10,948 nt of DNA from positions 1-10,948 of the forward strand of contig CBDUXT010000138.1 in NCBI GenBank assembly GCA_965371245.1. The letters are read 5' to 3'. Below, in pieces: positions 1 to 6,270 of the stretch. The stretch comes from CBDUXT01 sp965371245. Its GTDB lineage: Bacteria > Planctomycetota > Phycisphaerae > UBA1845. Both the position numbers and the translations under genes were made by a program. The stretch's first letter is position 1; every line of letters starts with the position of its first letter. The notes below the pieces were generated by a model that was given only the letters and a program-made list of their open reading frames with translations, was not told the origin of the DNA and did no database searches.

Positions 1-330
1 AACGGCTACTACATCCCGCCGCGATGGGTTCCCCTGCCGTATCTTGAGCAGATGTTCGGACCGGGCGCGAAGCAGGCGGTGGAGCGATACCGCAATCCCG
101 ACCGCGAGCTTCTCGCCGTGCTGCAGCTGTTCCGCCGCTCCAACCAGATCATCTCACGATACGAGATCAAGGAGGGTCCCAAGGTGTACGAAGCCCAGCG
201 CAACGGGAAGAAATACGAGATGTACGACGACACGGTCATCGCCTTCAACCGCGGCGGAAAAGAAATCTTCCGAACGAACGTCGAGGAACCCGTGTACATT
301 CGACCGGCCAAGCACCAGAACTCGATTTGA
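1..330 (+). CDS. NarH/NxrB-like iron-sulfur (beta) subunit of a type II DMSO-reductase-family enzyme, C-terminal part
   Basis: Open from base 1 to the TGA at 328-330; the start lies outside the window, so only the last 109 residues are seen. The segment begins NGYYIPPRWVPLPYL and continues with QMFGPG, ELLAVLQLFRRSNQIISRYE, and a tail ending PVYIRPAKHQNSI. This pattern resembles, from memory, the C-terminal region of NxrB/NarH-type beta subunits, which carry four iron-sulfur clusters and pass electrons between a molybdopterin catalytic subunit and a haem or membrane partner. No cysteine falls in this piece, as the cluster-binding Cys groups lie further upstream. The gene immediately downstream is a TorD-family chaperone, which supports the assignment. 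Whether the enzyme is a nitrate reductase, nitrite oxidoreductase or another relative (selenate, chlorate, ethylbenzene dehydrogenase) cannot be told from this fragment. Confidence 0.72.
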   Translation, partial: NGYYIPPRWVPLPYLEQMFGPGAKQAVERYRNPDRELLAVLQLFRRSNQIISRYEIKEGPKVYEAQRNGKKYEMYDDTVIAFNRGGKEIFRTNVEEPVYIRPAKHQNSI

Positions 331-354
331 GTTGTCTTGCGACAGGAACAGGAC

Positions 355-1176
355 ATGGCTTACTCCCCATCAGTCAAAAAGTTCGAGCCTGCGCAGGCAC
401 GTGCGGTCGCGTACGCTCTGATCGCGCACGGGTTTCAGTATCCCGATAGAGACACGCTCCCGACACTGAGCGAGCCCATGCGATGGGAACACTGGCCGGG
501 CGTGCTTGAGAGGACTGCCAGGCAAACGAGGGAGCCCTTGAAGCTGGTGAAGAACGCCGTCAGGGCGGTTGCAGATGGTTCCGAGGATGCACGTCAAGAG
601 CTACAGGAACGTTACGACAATCTCTTCGGGCACGCCGTTCGCGGCGCGTGCCCGGCTTATGAGATGGAGTATGGTCGAAACGAGATCATCCGTCAGGCGT
701 CGGACTTGGCCGATCTGGCCGGGTTCTATCGGGCGTTTGGCATGGAAATCGCGGACGAAGCGAACGGCCGACCGGACCACATCGCGGCCGAGTGCGAATT
801 CATGAGCGCTCTGTGTTTGAAGGAAGCGTATGCACATTCGCAAGGTGACACAAAAAACGCCGACATCTGCGTCGATGCCCAGCGTACCTTCCTGCGAGAT
901 CATCTGGCTCGCTGGCTGCCGGCGTTCGCCCGTCATGTCGAGGAGGCTGACGCCGGAGGACTGTTCGGCGCGTTCGCTCGGTTCGCGGATGCCTTCGTCA
1001 AGGCTGAATGCCAACACTTCGATGTTCATGCCGGGCCGGCAACGCTCGAACTCCGGACGCCCGATCCCGTACTCGACACACAGATCTCTTGTGGAACTGG
1101 TGGTTGTGGCGAGAGAGGGGCGGATAAACCGCTCGTCCAGCTAGGGACGAATGCGATCGGAAGCGAGGATCGGTAG
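355..1176 (+). CDS. TorD/NarJ-family molybdoenzyme assembly chaperone
   Basis: 273 residues. Proteins of this family are cytoplasmic, all-helical and bind the catalytic subunit and its twin-arginine signal until the molybdenum cofactor is inserted. Recognisable family blocks are YALIAHGFQYPD near residues 20-31, ERYDNLFGHAVRGACPAYEMEYG (about 85-107), LADLAGFYRAFGMEIADE (118-135) and the signature RPDHIAAECEFM (139-150), followed by KEAYAHSQGD. The ATG at 355 is chosen over a TTG 18 bases earlier because AGGA lies at 344-347, seven bases upstream. It begins 24 bases after the beta-subunit stop, so the two are very probably co-transcribed. The C-terminus is somewhat long for the family and contains a CGTGGC (C246-x4-C251) segment that could bind a metal; that last point is inference. 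The partner is presumably the catalytic subunit encoded just outside the window. Confidence 0.85.
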   Translation: MAYSPSVKKFEPAQARAVAYALIAHGFQYPDRDTLPTLSEPMRWEHWPGVLERTARQTREPLKLVKNAVRAVADGSEDARQELQERYDNLFGHAVRGACPAYEMEYGRNEIIRQASDLADLAGFYRAFGMEIADEANGRPDHIAAECEFMSALCLKEAYAHSQGDTKNADICVDAQRTFLRDHLARWLPAFARHVEEADAGGLFGAFARFADAFVKAECQHFDVHAGPATLELRTPDPVLDTQISCGTGGCGERGADKPLVQLGTNAIGSEDR

Positions 1177-1182
1177 CAGGAA

Positions 1183-1953
1183 ATGGTCACGATTGAATAC
1201 GAACAATCCCTCGTTGAGACGACGGTCTTCCTCGCGGTTCGCAAGGACGAACGGCTGGAATGCGAGCTACACCAGGTCGTTGATCGCCTCTACGAGATCC
1301 CGGATGAGGAACTCAGGCAGCGCGAGTTCGTGCCCGTGTTTCGCGAATTCTTCACGAAGCTGCGGTTCGACCGGTTGATTGCCGGTTTGCTTGCGGAACG
1401 GCCGCTGATCGGCGCCCTCGTCGATCGATGTGTTGTTCGCGAGGCCGCAAGAAAGAAGGCGCAGTCCGCCGAGCTGCTCGTGCAAGACAATCAAGGTGGC
1501 GAAGATCGCGTTGGCAGGACGCTCGTCATCCAGATTTGCCCGCAATCGTTCCTTGATACCGGGCGGCTCATCACCCTCATGCGACGCGAGCTTCTGCACG
1601 TGGCGGACATGCTGGATCAGCGGTTTGGGTACGTGCGTGAAACCTTTTCCGGTCAGCCATCGCGGCAGAATCTTCAACGCGATCGGTATCGCGTGCTCTG
1701 GGATACCTATGTGGCCGGCCGACTCACGCGAGAACAGTTCGGCGTCACCGGGGAAAAGGAACGCTTGGAGCGGGCCTTCGGTCGCGTCTTCGCGAATTAC
1801 ACCGCCAGGACGCACGACGGAGTGTTCGCCGCCATCTTTGACGCCCCATCACTGACCCATCGAAACTTCATGGACTGGGCACGCGAGCCCGTCTTGCTAC
1901 TCGATTCGTCACCCGATTCGACTCAAGTCGCCGCAAACACCGCGTGTGCCTGA
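1183..1953 (+). CDS. Unrecognised 256-residue protein in the molybdoenzyme operon, with an RELLH (HExxH-like) motif
   Basis: Starts six bases after the chaperone stop, on the same strand, so it is almost certainly in the same transcript. GAGGA at 1165-1169 lies 13 bases before the ATG; the closer AGGA (1178-1181) is too near to serve. No signal peptide or membrane segment is visible; the protein is charged and apparently mostly helical. The most family-like stretch is LMRRELLHVADMLDQRFGY (residues 132-150). R135-E136-L-L-H139 has the layout of the HExxH zinc-peptidase motif with the first His replaced by Arg, followed by Asp142 and Asp145. A second distinctive block is SLTHRNFMDWARE (223-235). 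I do not recognise the family. Position suggests an accessory or maturation role for the neighbouring iron-sulfur molybdoenzyme, but that is inference from context only. Confidence 0.8.
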   Translation: MVTIEYEQSLVETTVFLAVRKDERLECELHQVVDRLYEIPDEELRQREFVPVFREFFTKLRFDRLIAGLLAERPLIGALVDRCVVREAARKKAQSAELLVQDNQGGEDRVGRTLVIQICPQSFLDTGRLITLMRRELLHVADMLDQRFGYVRETFSGQPSRQNLQRDRYRVLWDTYVAGRLTREQFGVTGEKERLERAFGRVFANYTARTHDGVFAAIFDAPSLTHRNFMDWAREPVLLLDSSPDSTQVAANTACA

Positions 1954-2027
1954 ATTGGGACGGAGAGCGCCCGTGCCGTTTCGTCAGAGATACGGTCCAA
2001 TGTTGGATGACGGCATGATCAGGCGGC

Positions 2028-2044
2028 AGCCTTCTCGGCTTTTT
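2028..2044 (+). terminator. Possible weak terminator after the molybdoenzyme operon
   Basis: AGCC (2028-2031) and GGCT (2037-2040) can pair around a five-base loop and run into TTTTT (2040-2044). The stem is only four pairs, so this is a weak candidate; it is placed about 75 bases after the stop at 1953 and before the convergent gene ending at 2209. The rest of 1954-2208 shows nothing I can name. Confidence 0.25.
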
Positions 2045-2208
2045 CTCCATCCACAAACTGAACACTGGAGATGACCGCCGGCAGCGACTTCGCACCTGAT
2101 ACGGTAAGCCGGCTGTCGGACAATGCTTCACTTGCCGCGGCAGTGCCCCCGAAACGGGCTCGACGTGCCCATCCCGAGACCTCACCGGTTGACCGCTGGC
2201 GAAGGGGC

Positions 2209-3852
2209 CTATCGATCAACCGTTCCGGCCCTGGCGCGGCGCCGGTAGGGGCCGACCAGCCGTAAGCCAAACCAACCGAAGACCGCCATGATCATTCCGA
2301 CGCCCGAGCCGTTGCCGCATGCCCCACACATCGCGGGGCCGGTATTGGGTACGTCCTGCGTCGCTTCCGGCTCCTGAAAGACGGCCGTGATCGTCTTGGC
2401 CGAGTCCGCGATGAGAATCAAGGGGTCCGCCGTCTCCTGACCCGCCGGTACGTCGCCCTCCCATCCGACGAACTCATACGTGACGCCATCAACGACGGGG
2501 GCGTCCGGGACCGGTATCTCCACACCGCTTCCGTCAGTATGGATGCCCCGTGTGGCGAGCTCGCGTGCTTCGGAGGTACCGGGGGATACGAACACCTGAA
2601 TCTCCCACACAACCGTGCAGGATCCGTCGATGCAAAGTTCGCCGACAGGACATTCGACGGGCATGTTCTGGCACTCCCCGTCCTCGCAATCATCCATCGT
2701 GCATGAGTTGCCATCGTCGCACTCATCGTCATCGGTACAATCCACAACGATGCAATCCGAGTCGGCTCCGTCGATATCTCCGTCACAGTCGTTGTCCTGA
2801 CCGTCGTTGCAAGTCATGTTCGTTTCATTGCTTGCGGGCGATCCGCAATCATCCGGACACGAACAGACGTCCTCAGCTTGGGCATCGCAATCGCCGTCAC
2901 CGCAGCAGGGTGTTTCCGCGGCATTCTGGCACGTGCCATCGACGCACGAGTCGGTCGTACACGGGTCGTCATCGTCACAATCCATCTCCGCGCCGGAGCA
3001 CGTACCGTCAAGGCAAACGTCGTTTTCGGTGCAGGCGTCCTCGTCGTCACATGCGTCCGTGTTGTTTTCGGCTCTGCAAACATTGGCCTCGCAGATGTCG
3101 TCGGTGCATGGGTCGTTGTCGTCGCAATCAATGTCCACTTGGCACGCGCAACCCGATGTTTCATGCTGGCATTGTCCGTTCGCACAGGAGTCGATCGTAC
3201 ATTCAATCCCGTCATCGGTGCAGGCCGTGCCGTCAGTTTCATGGTTGTCCACGCAAACACCCACCGCGTCACACGTGTCCGGAGCGGAACAGTCGTCGCC
3301 TGTGTCGTCCCCGCACAACCTACCCTCTTCCAGGTGGTTCGGCTGGCAGTTGCCCGCCCCGTCGCAGGTGTCCGGATCGGTACAGTCGTCGCGCGTGTCG
3401 TCCCCACACGCAAAACCCTGGTTCCTGTCGTTCGTCAGGCAGGTGCCCTGCCCGTCGCACGAGTCGGCAGGGCTACAGGCGCGGTTAGATGTGTCACCAC
3501 ACGGCGTACGCACCGCGGCGTCGTTGGGTTGGCAAGTTCCGTTTCCGTCGCAGCTGTCGCGCCCCGAACACTCCGAGCTTCTTTGGTCTCCGCACAGGCG
3601 TCCATCCGCCGAGTTAGGATGCGTGCAATTGCCGGCGCCATCACAAACGTCGTCCGTACAGGGCTGTGAGTCGCTTCCACAAGCGGTTCCGGAAGAACCG
3701 AACCCGACCGGGATGCAGGTGCCAAAGAGACAACGCCGTTGGATACACGGGTCTGAATCGCAATCTGAATCGGAACGGCAGGACTGTCCCAGAGCGGAAC
3801 CGCTGAAGACGAGAATGGTAACCGATGCCAAAACTCGTAAGAAAACACGCAT
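2209..3852 (-). CDS. Secreted Cys/Asp-rich repeat protein with MopE-like motif, InlB-type repeat and MYXO-CTERM-like tail
   Basis: 547 residues. An N-terminal signal peptide (MRVFLRVLASVTILVFSGSA, cleavage near ALG-Q23) sends it out of the cytoplasm. Residues 24-86 are Cys-rich; 87-210 are four tandem 31-residue units of the form CGDxTxxxCxxxDxCDGxGxCxxN; 242-310 contain CDDxDPCTxDxC-type units; 348-367 form CNDGQDNDCDGDIDGADSDC, matching the putative metal-binding (MopE-type) motif; about 418-493 resemble a divergent InlB B-repeat (YEFVGWEGDV...TITAVF). The end is MCGACGNG (508-515), a hydrophobic span (517-534) and RRRAR, the layout of MYXO-CTERM-like sorting tails. GGGAG lies seven bases before the ATG (fwd 3860-3864). 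The many Cys imply disulfides and the DxD/DDxD runs imply calcium binding. Likely a surface protein; its ligand is unknown. Both long antisense frames over it are shadows. Confidence 0.88.
   Translation of the reverse strand: MRVFLRVLASVTILVFSGSALGQSCRSDSDCDSDPCIQRRCLFGTCIPVGFGSSGTACGSDSQPCTDDVCDGAGNCTHPNSADGRLCGDQRSSECSGRDSCDGNGTCQPNDAAVRTPCGDTSNRACSPADSCDGQGTCLTNDRNQGFACGDDTRDDCTDPDTCDGAGNCQPNHLEEGRLCGDDTGDDCSAPDTCDAVGVCVDNHETDGTACTDDGIECTIDSCANGQCQHETSGCACQVDIDCDDNDPCTDDICEANVCRAENNTDACDDEDACTENDVCLDGTCSGAEMDCDDDDPCTTDSCVDGTCQNAAETPCCGDGDCDAQAEDVCSCPDDCGSPASNETNMTCNDGQDNDCDGDIDGADSDCIVVDCTDDDECDDGNSCTMDDCEDGECQNMPVECPVGELCIDGSCTVVWEIQVFVSPGTSEARELATRGIHTDGSGVEIPVPDAPVVDGVTYEFVGWEGDVPAGQETADPLILIADSAKTITAVFQEPEATQDVPNTGPAMCGACGNGSGVGMIMAVFGWFGLRLVGPYRRRARAGTVDR
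3223..3594 (-). repeat. Four tandem 93-bp coding repeats (31-residue Cys units)
   Basis: Within the secreted protein, CG pairs recur at residues 87, 118, 149 and 180, exactly 31 residues apart, each followed by a DxCDGxGxC block. At DNA level the copies are diverged but visibly related (for example GTCGCAGGTGTCCGG-type and GTCGCACGAGTCGG-type stretches on the plus strand). They arose by internal duplication. Confidence 0.8.
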
Positions 3853-3870
3853 AATCCGTCTCCCAAGAAC

Positions 3871-3889
3871 CGACCCGTATCAAGGGTCG
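3871..3889. promoter_or_regulatory. Inverted repeat just upstream of the secreted repeat protein
   Basis: CGACCC (3871-3876) and GGGTCG (3884-3889) form a perfect six-pair stem around GTATCAA, six bases beyond the ribosome-binding GGGAG (3860-3864) of the gene starting at 3852. It could be a 5' leader hairpin or an operator. The role is inference. Confidence 0.35.
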
Positions 3890-4056
3890 CGGATCTGACT
3901 GGTCCTGGACTTCACGCAAGCGCCGGTTTGGGTCGCCGCTGGCCACCGTAAAACGAGCTCTCGGCTTGGCCGAGTTGCCCGTTCTTCCTAAACAGGCGCA
4001 ATCAAGGATCGCACGATACTCTTCTTGCTTGGTTTGCTTGCCCCCACAGGGGTTGA

Positions 4057-4169
4057 CGTGATGGATCTCGGTCCATCATGGACTTGCGTCGGATCGAAGG
4101 TTCCTCGGGAGGAACGGATCAGGTGTCGAGCCGGCAACGTGCCCATCCCGGTGACACCCACGACGCAAG
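4057..4169. ncRNA. Candidate structured RNA: hairpin plus potential three-way junction
   Basis: A nine-pair hairpin (4057-4065 with 4072-4080, one G-T wobble, loop TCTCGG) is followed two bases later by a perfect nine-pair inverted repeat, CTTGCGTCG (4083-4091) with CGACGCAAG (4161-4169). Inside this outer stem lie a second arm, GATC (4092-4095) with GATC (4117-4120) and GTTCC (4100-4104) with GGAAC (4111-4115), and a third arm, GGTGTC (4122-4127) with GACACC (4153-4158), the latter enclosing GGCA/TGCC (4133-4136, 4140-4143). The junction leaves only A4121 and C4159-A4160 unpaired. Both strands can fold, so the sense strand is undecided. I do not recognise a known riboswitch or ribozyme core. 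A DNA-level repeat element is the alternative. Confidence 0.35.
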
Positions 4170-4306
4170 ATTTGCGCGCTCAACCGGCTTCTGACTAGCC
4201 CACGACCGCCAAGAACGGGCATGGTGAGCCGATGCGTTTTACTTAACGACCGCCCCGAACATATTCGGCGGACTGGTTCAGTCTAACGCATTCAAACAGG
4301 ACAAGC

Positions 4307-4338
4307 AAGAGTCACTCTTCAACGAGCTGCCACGGCTC
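4307..4338. promoter_or_regulatory. Palindrome followed by a hairpin
   Basis: AAGAGTCACTCTT (4307-4319) is a perfect six-base inverted repeat about a central C. Five bases later GAGCTGCCACGGCTC (4324-4338) can form a six-pair stem with one wobble. The first looks like a protein-binding palindrome; no regulator is known for it. Confidence 0.25.
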
Positions 4339-4565
4339 TTCACCGAAGAATGTGGAAATAGGCAAACTGCCGGGCTCCTATGTCAGCGCGCAAAGCCAGC
4401 GACGACGACGGGCACGTTGCACGTCAAGAGGGCGTTCATGATGAGTCCGAACGCGCGGATCAAGCCTGCAACGGGCGTGAGGCATAACGCGTCGTCCGGA
4501 CGGCCCCCTTCGCGGCAGCCCGACACCTGTGTCCGCAGGCGAGGCTGGGCAACTCGGCTACCTGC

Positions 4566-5054
4566 TTACCAAGGGCTCAGCAGGCTGATCGCTACCAGAC
4601 CGGCGCCGGCGGCGATGGCTCCTACGGCCGTGCTCGGCTTGGGTTTGACGTCGAAGTGTTCCCGGGCCCAGGCGGGTAGCATGCCGGCGCGCAAGGCGCC
4701 AAGACCGAGGAACACGGCGGCCACGCCGCATACAATGGCGATACCACGGGTGCCCCCGGCGACAAGCCCTCCTGTTCCCATCAAGACACCGAACACCCGA
4801 ATGACCAGGCCGGCGATCGCTACCTTCAGACCGACCGACGCGAGCATGATGCTGTCTTTGGCCTCGTTGACCTGCTGCTTGACGCGCTCGACCTCGCGCC
4901 TCCATTCTTTGTGAACGAAGTAGTGCCCGCACTCCGGGCAGCGGGCCGACGCGGCACCTGTGAGGTTGTAGCCGCAGGCCAGGCAAAACGGCGGCACGTC
5001 GCGCGGCCCGCGCTCACCCATCATTCGCTCGAGATGTGTGGTGTCCAATGGCAT
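4566..5054 (-). CDS. Small membrane protein with N-terminal planctomycete-type zinc ribbon
   Basis: 162 residues. C24-x2-C27 in CLACGYNLTG and C39-x2-C42 in CPECGHYF form a four-Cys zinc ribbon of a type seen in many short Planctomycetota membrane proteins. A charged helical stretch (about 48-68, HKEWRREVERVKQQVNEAKD) leads to three hydrophobic segments near residues 70-93, 102-123 and 141-158, with the C-terminus ending in SLLSPW. The ribbon is expected in the cytoplasm with the rest in the inner membrane. Function unknown. The start at 5054 has no clear ribosome-binding site; Met11 or Met12 are alternatives that keep the ribbon. It lies 79 bases downstream of the potassium-channel gene on the same strand and may be co-transcribed with it. 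Confidence 0.82.
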   Translation of the reverse strand: MPLDTTHLERMMGERGPRDVPPFCLACGYNLTGAASARCPECGHYFVHKEWRREVERVKQQVNEAKDSIMLASVGLKVAIAGLVIRVFGVLMGTGGLVAGGTRGIAIVCGVAAVFLGLGALRAGMLPAWAREHFDVKPKPSTAVGAIAAGAGLVAISLLSPW

Positions 5055-5133
5055 GGCGCGGCCACGGCGGTCACGAACGCTTGAGGTCCGCGTTGGCGGA
5101 AGCCGGCGGCTCGTGTGCGAATGAAATCAGAGT

Positions 5134-6270
5134 TTAGTGAGCCCCGTGAATGGCATCGAGCCGTTCGGAGACACCGGCCGGACCGACGAAGATCAGCGTG
5201 TCGCCGGCGGCCAGCACGGCGTCGGGGTCCGGGTTGACGATCGCCTCGCCGTCTTTGCGCTTGATGGCCACCACCATGGCACCCGTGCTGCCGCGGACGC
5301 CCGCCTCGCGCAGCGTTTTTTTGACCAGCGGCGAGTCACCGGCCACCACGTATTCGTCGATCTCCAGATCGACCCCCTGATCGGCCAGCTCGACGAAGTC
5401 CACGACGGATGGTCTCGTCAGCACGTTGGCGATTTTCATGGCCCCAGTCGCGTGCGGACAGACCACGCGCGACGCACCGGCCCGCTTGAGCTTGGGCTCC
5501 GTCGAGGGGTTCTCGGCCCGGGCGACGATGGGCAGGTCCGGGCAGAGTGTGTGAACCGTGAGGGCTACGTAGACGTTGTCCGCATCGCTCGGCAGGGCGA
5601 GAACGACGGATCGAGCCCGTAGAAGCCCCGCTTCCAGGAGTACCTCCTCTTCGGTGGCGTCGCCGATCAGGAAGGGAACGCGAAGATCGCGCAACTGTTC
5701 TTGCAGGCTGTGATCGTGATCGATCGCCACGACCGACACCTTGCGCGCATGTAGCTCCTGAGCGACCAGTGCCCCCATCCGCCCGAACCCGCACAGGATG
5801 ACATGATTACGCAGCCCTTCGATGGCCCGGTCCATTCTCTTCCTTTCACGAAGCGAACGCAGCTCTCCGCTGATCACGAGCGTCACCAGCGAGGTGAACG
5901 CGTAGGTCACGGTGGCGATGCCCACGCCGATGACGCCGACGGTCCAGAGCTTACCGGCCGAGCTAAGCTCCCAGACCTCGTCGTAGCCGACGGTCGAAAC
6001 CGTGATGACCGTCATGTACAGCGCGTCAACGAAACGAATGCCCTGATCCTTCTCGATGACCATGTAGCCGGCCGCCCCGACCAATAAGACGGCCAACACG
6101 GCGAGAATCGACAGGATCAGTCGGGAGCGGGCGGTCAAGGCGTTGTCTCGAAACCAAATGGCGATGCATGATGGACCACGGACGGCAATTCTGGTGGCAC
6201 GTGGGATCGAACGCAAGCGTCCGCCGCCCACACCTGTACCGATCGCCCGTGGAAAAATCGGGCGTGGCAT
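5134..6270 (-). CDS. Two-TM potassium channel with cytoplasmic RCK (TrkA-N/TrkA-C) gating domains
   Basis: 378 residues as read from 6270. Order: TM1 about 50-71; pore loop with selectivity filter TVGYDE (93-98) after MTVITVS; TM2 about 108-133; RCK N-domain from 155 with the Rossmann motif GFGRMG (161-166), the acidic D184 at the end of the second strand and GDAT (203-206); RCK C-domain about 302-376 (DEYVVAGDSPLVKKTLREAG ... LAAGDTLIFVGP). This is the MthK-like architecture: an inner-membrane tetramer gated by ligand (nucleotide or divalent ion) binding to the RCK ring. The first 40 or so residues are unusual for the family and have no good ribosome-binding site, so the true start may be lower; a GTG (Val14) and a TTG at 6138 are in frame. 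An in-frame ATG at 5835 could give a free RCK protein. Confidence 0.9.
   Translation of the reverse strand: MPRPIFPRAIGTGVGGGRLRSIPRATRIAVRGPSCIAIWFRDNALTARSRLILSILAVLAVLLVGAAGYMVIEKDQGIRFVDALYMTVITVSTVGYDEVWELSSAGKLWTVGVIGVGIATVTYAFTSLVTLVISGELRSLRERKRMDRAIEGLRNHVILCGFGRMGALVAQELHARKVSVVAIDHDHSLQEQLRDLRVPFLIGDATEEEVLLEAGLLRARSVVLALPSDADNVYVALTVHTLCPDLPIVARAENPSTEPKLKRAGASRVVCPHATGAMKIANVLTRPSVVDFVELADQGVDLEIDEYVVAGDSPLVKKTLREAGVRGSTGAMVVAIKRKDGEAIVNPDPDAVLAAGDTLIFVGPAGVSERLDAIHGAH
5835..5845 (-). promoter_or_regulatory. Possible internal ribosome-binding site for a separate RCK-domain product
   Basis: On the minus strand AAGGA (fwd 5841-5845) stands five bases before the in-frame ATG of Met146 (fwd 5833-5835), exactly between TM2 and the RCK domain. 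The archaeal channel MthK makes a separate RCK subunit from an internal Met in the equivalent place. Here the purine run also encodes Arg/Lys/Arg/Met, so chance is possible. Confidence 0.4.

Larger units (their letters stand above)
3853..4565. other. 713-bp gap without a convincing gene; rich in inverted repeats
   Basis: No open frame here has a recognisable domain. The stretch holds the 3871-3889 inverted repeat, the nested fold at 4057-4169 described separately, a 13-of-15 direct repeat (4202-4216 and 4246-4260, ACGACCGCCnnGAAC), a CCGAA/TTCGG hairpin (4255-4268), the 13-base palindrome AAGAGTCACTCTT (4307-4319) and a GAGCTG/CGGCTC-type hairpin (4324-4338). One plus-strand frame is open from 4228 into the antisense of the next gene and looks mildly protein-like; it may be a gene relic. 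Confidence 0.6.

Noticed and set aside
2019..2270. 83-residue minus-strand frame overlapping the end of the repeat protein
   Set aside because: No domain, no ribosome-binding site, and it overlaps the coding end of the repeat protein in another frame.
3223..3594. CRISPR-like regularly spaced repeats
   Set aside because: They are in-frame 93-bp coding repeats without invariant repeat/unique spacer structure.
2550..3898. Long plus-strand open frames (2550-3488, 2807-3898, 2878-3669)
   Set aside because: Antisense shadows of the Cys-rich gene; Ser/His/Arg-biased composition from repetitive GAC/TGC codons, no domains, and the minus frame has signal peptide, repeats and ribosome-binding site.
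4057..4169. Hammerhead ribozyme or group II intron core
   Set aside because: The fold is a three-way junction, but CUGAUGA/GAAA core sequences and a domain V-like hairpin are absent on both strands.
3853..4565. tRNA gene in the long gap
   Set aside because: No acceptor/T-arm combination with a GGTTCRANNC box and matching stems was found.
4417..4914. Plus-strand frame opposite the zinc-ribbon gene
   Set aside because: Low-complexity Arg/Pro/Thr-rich antisense frame; the minus frame has clear CxxC pairs and membrane segments.
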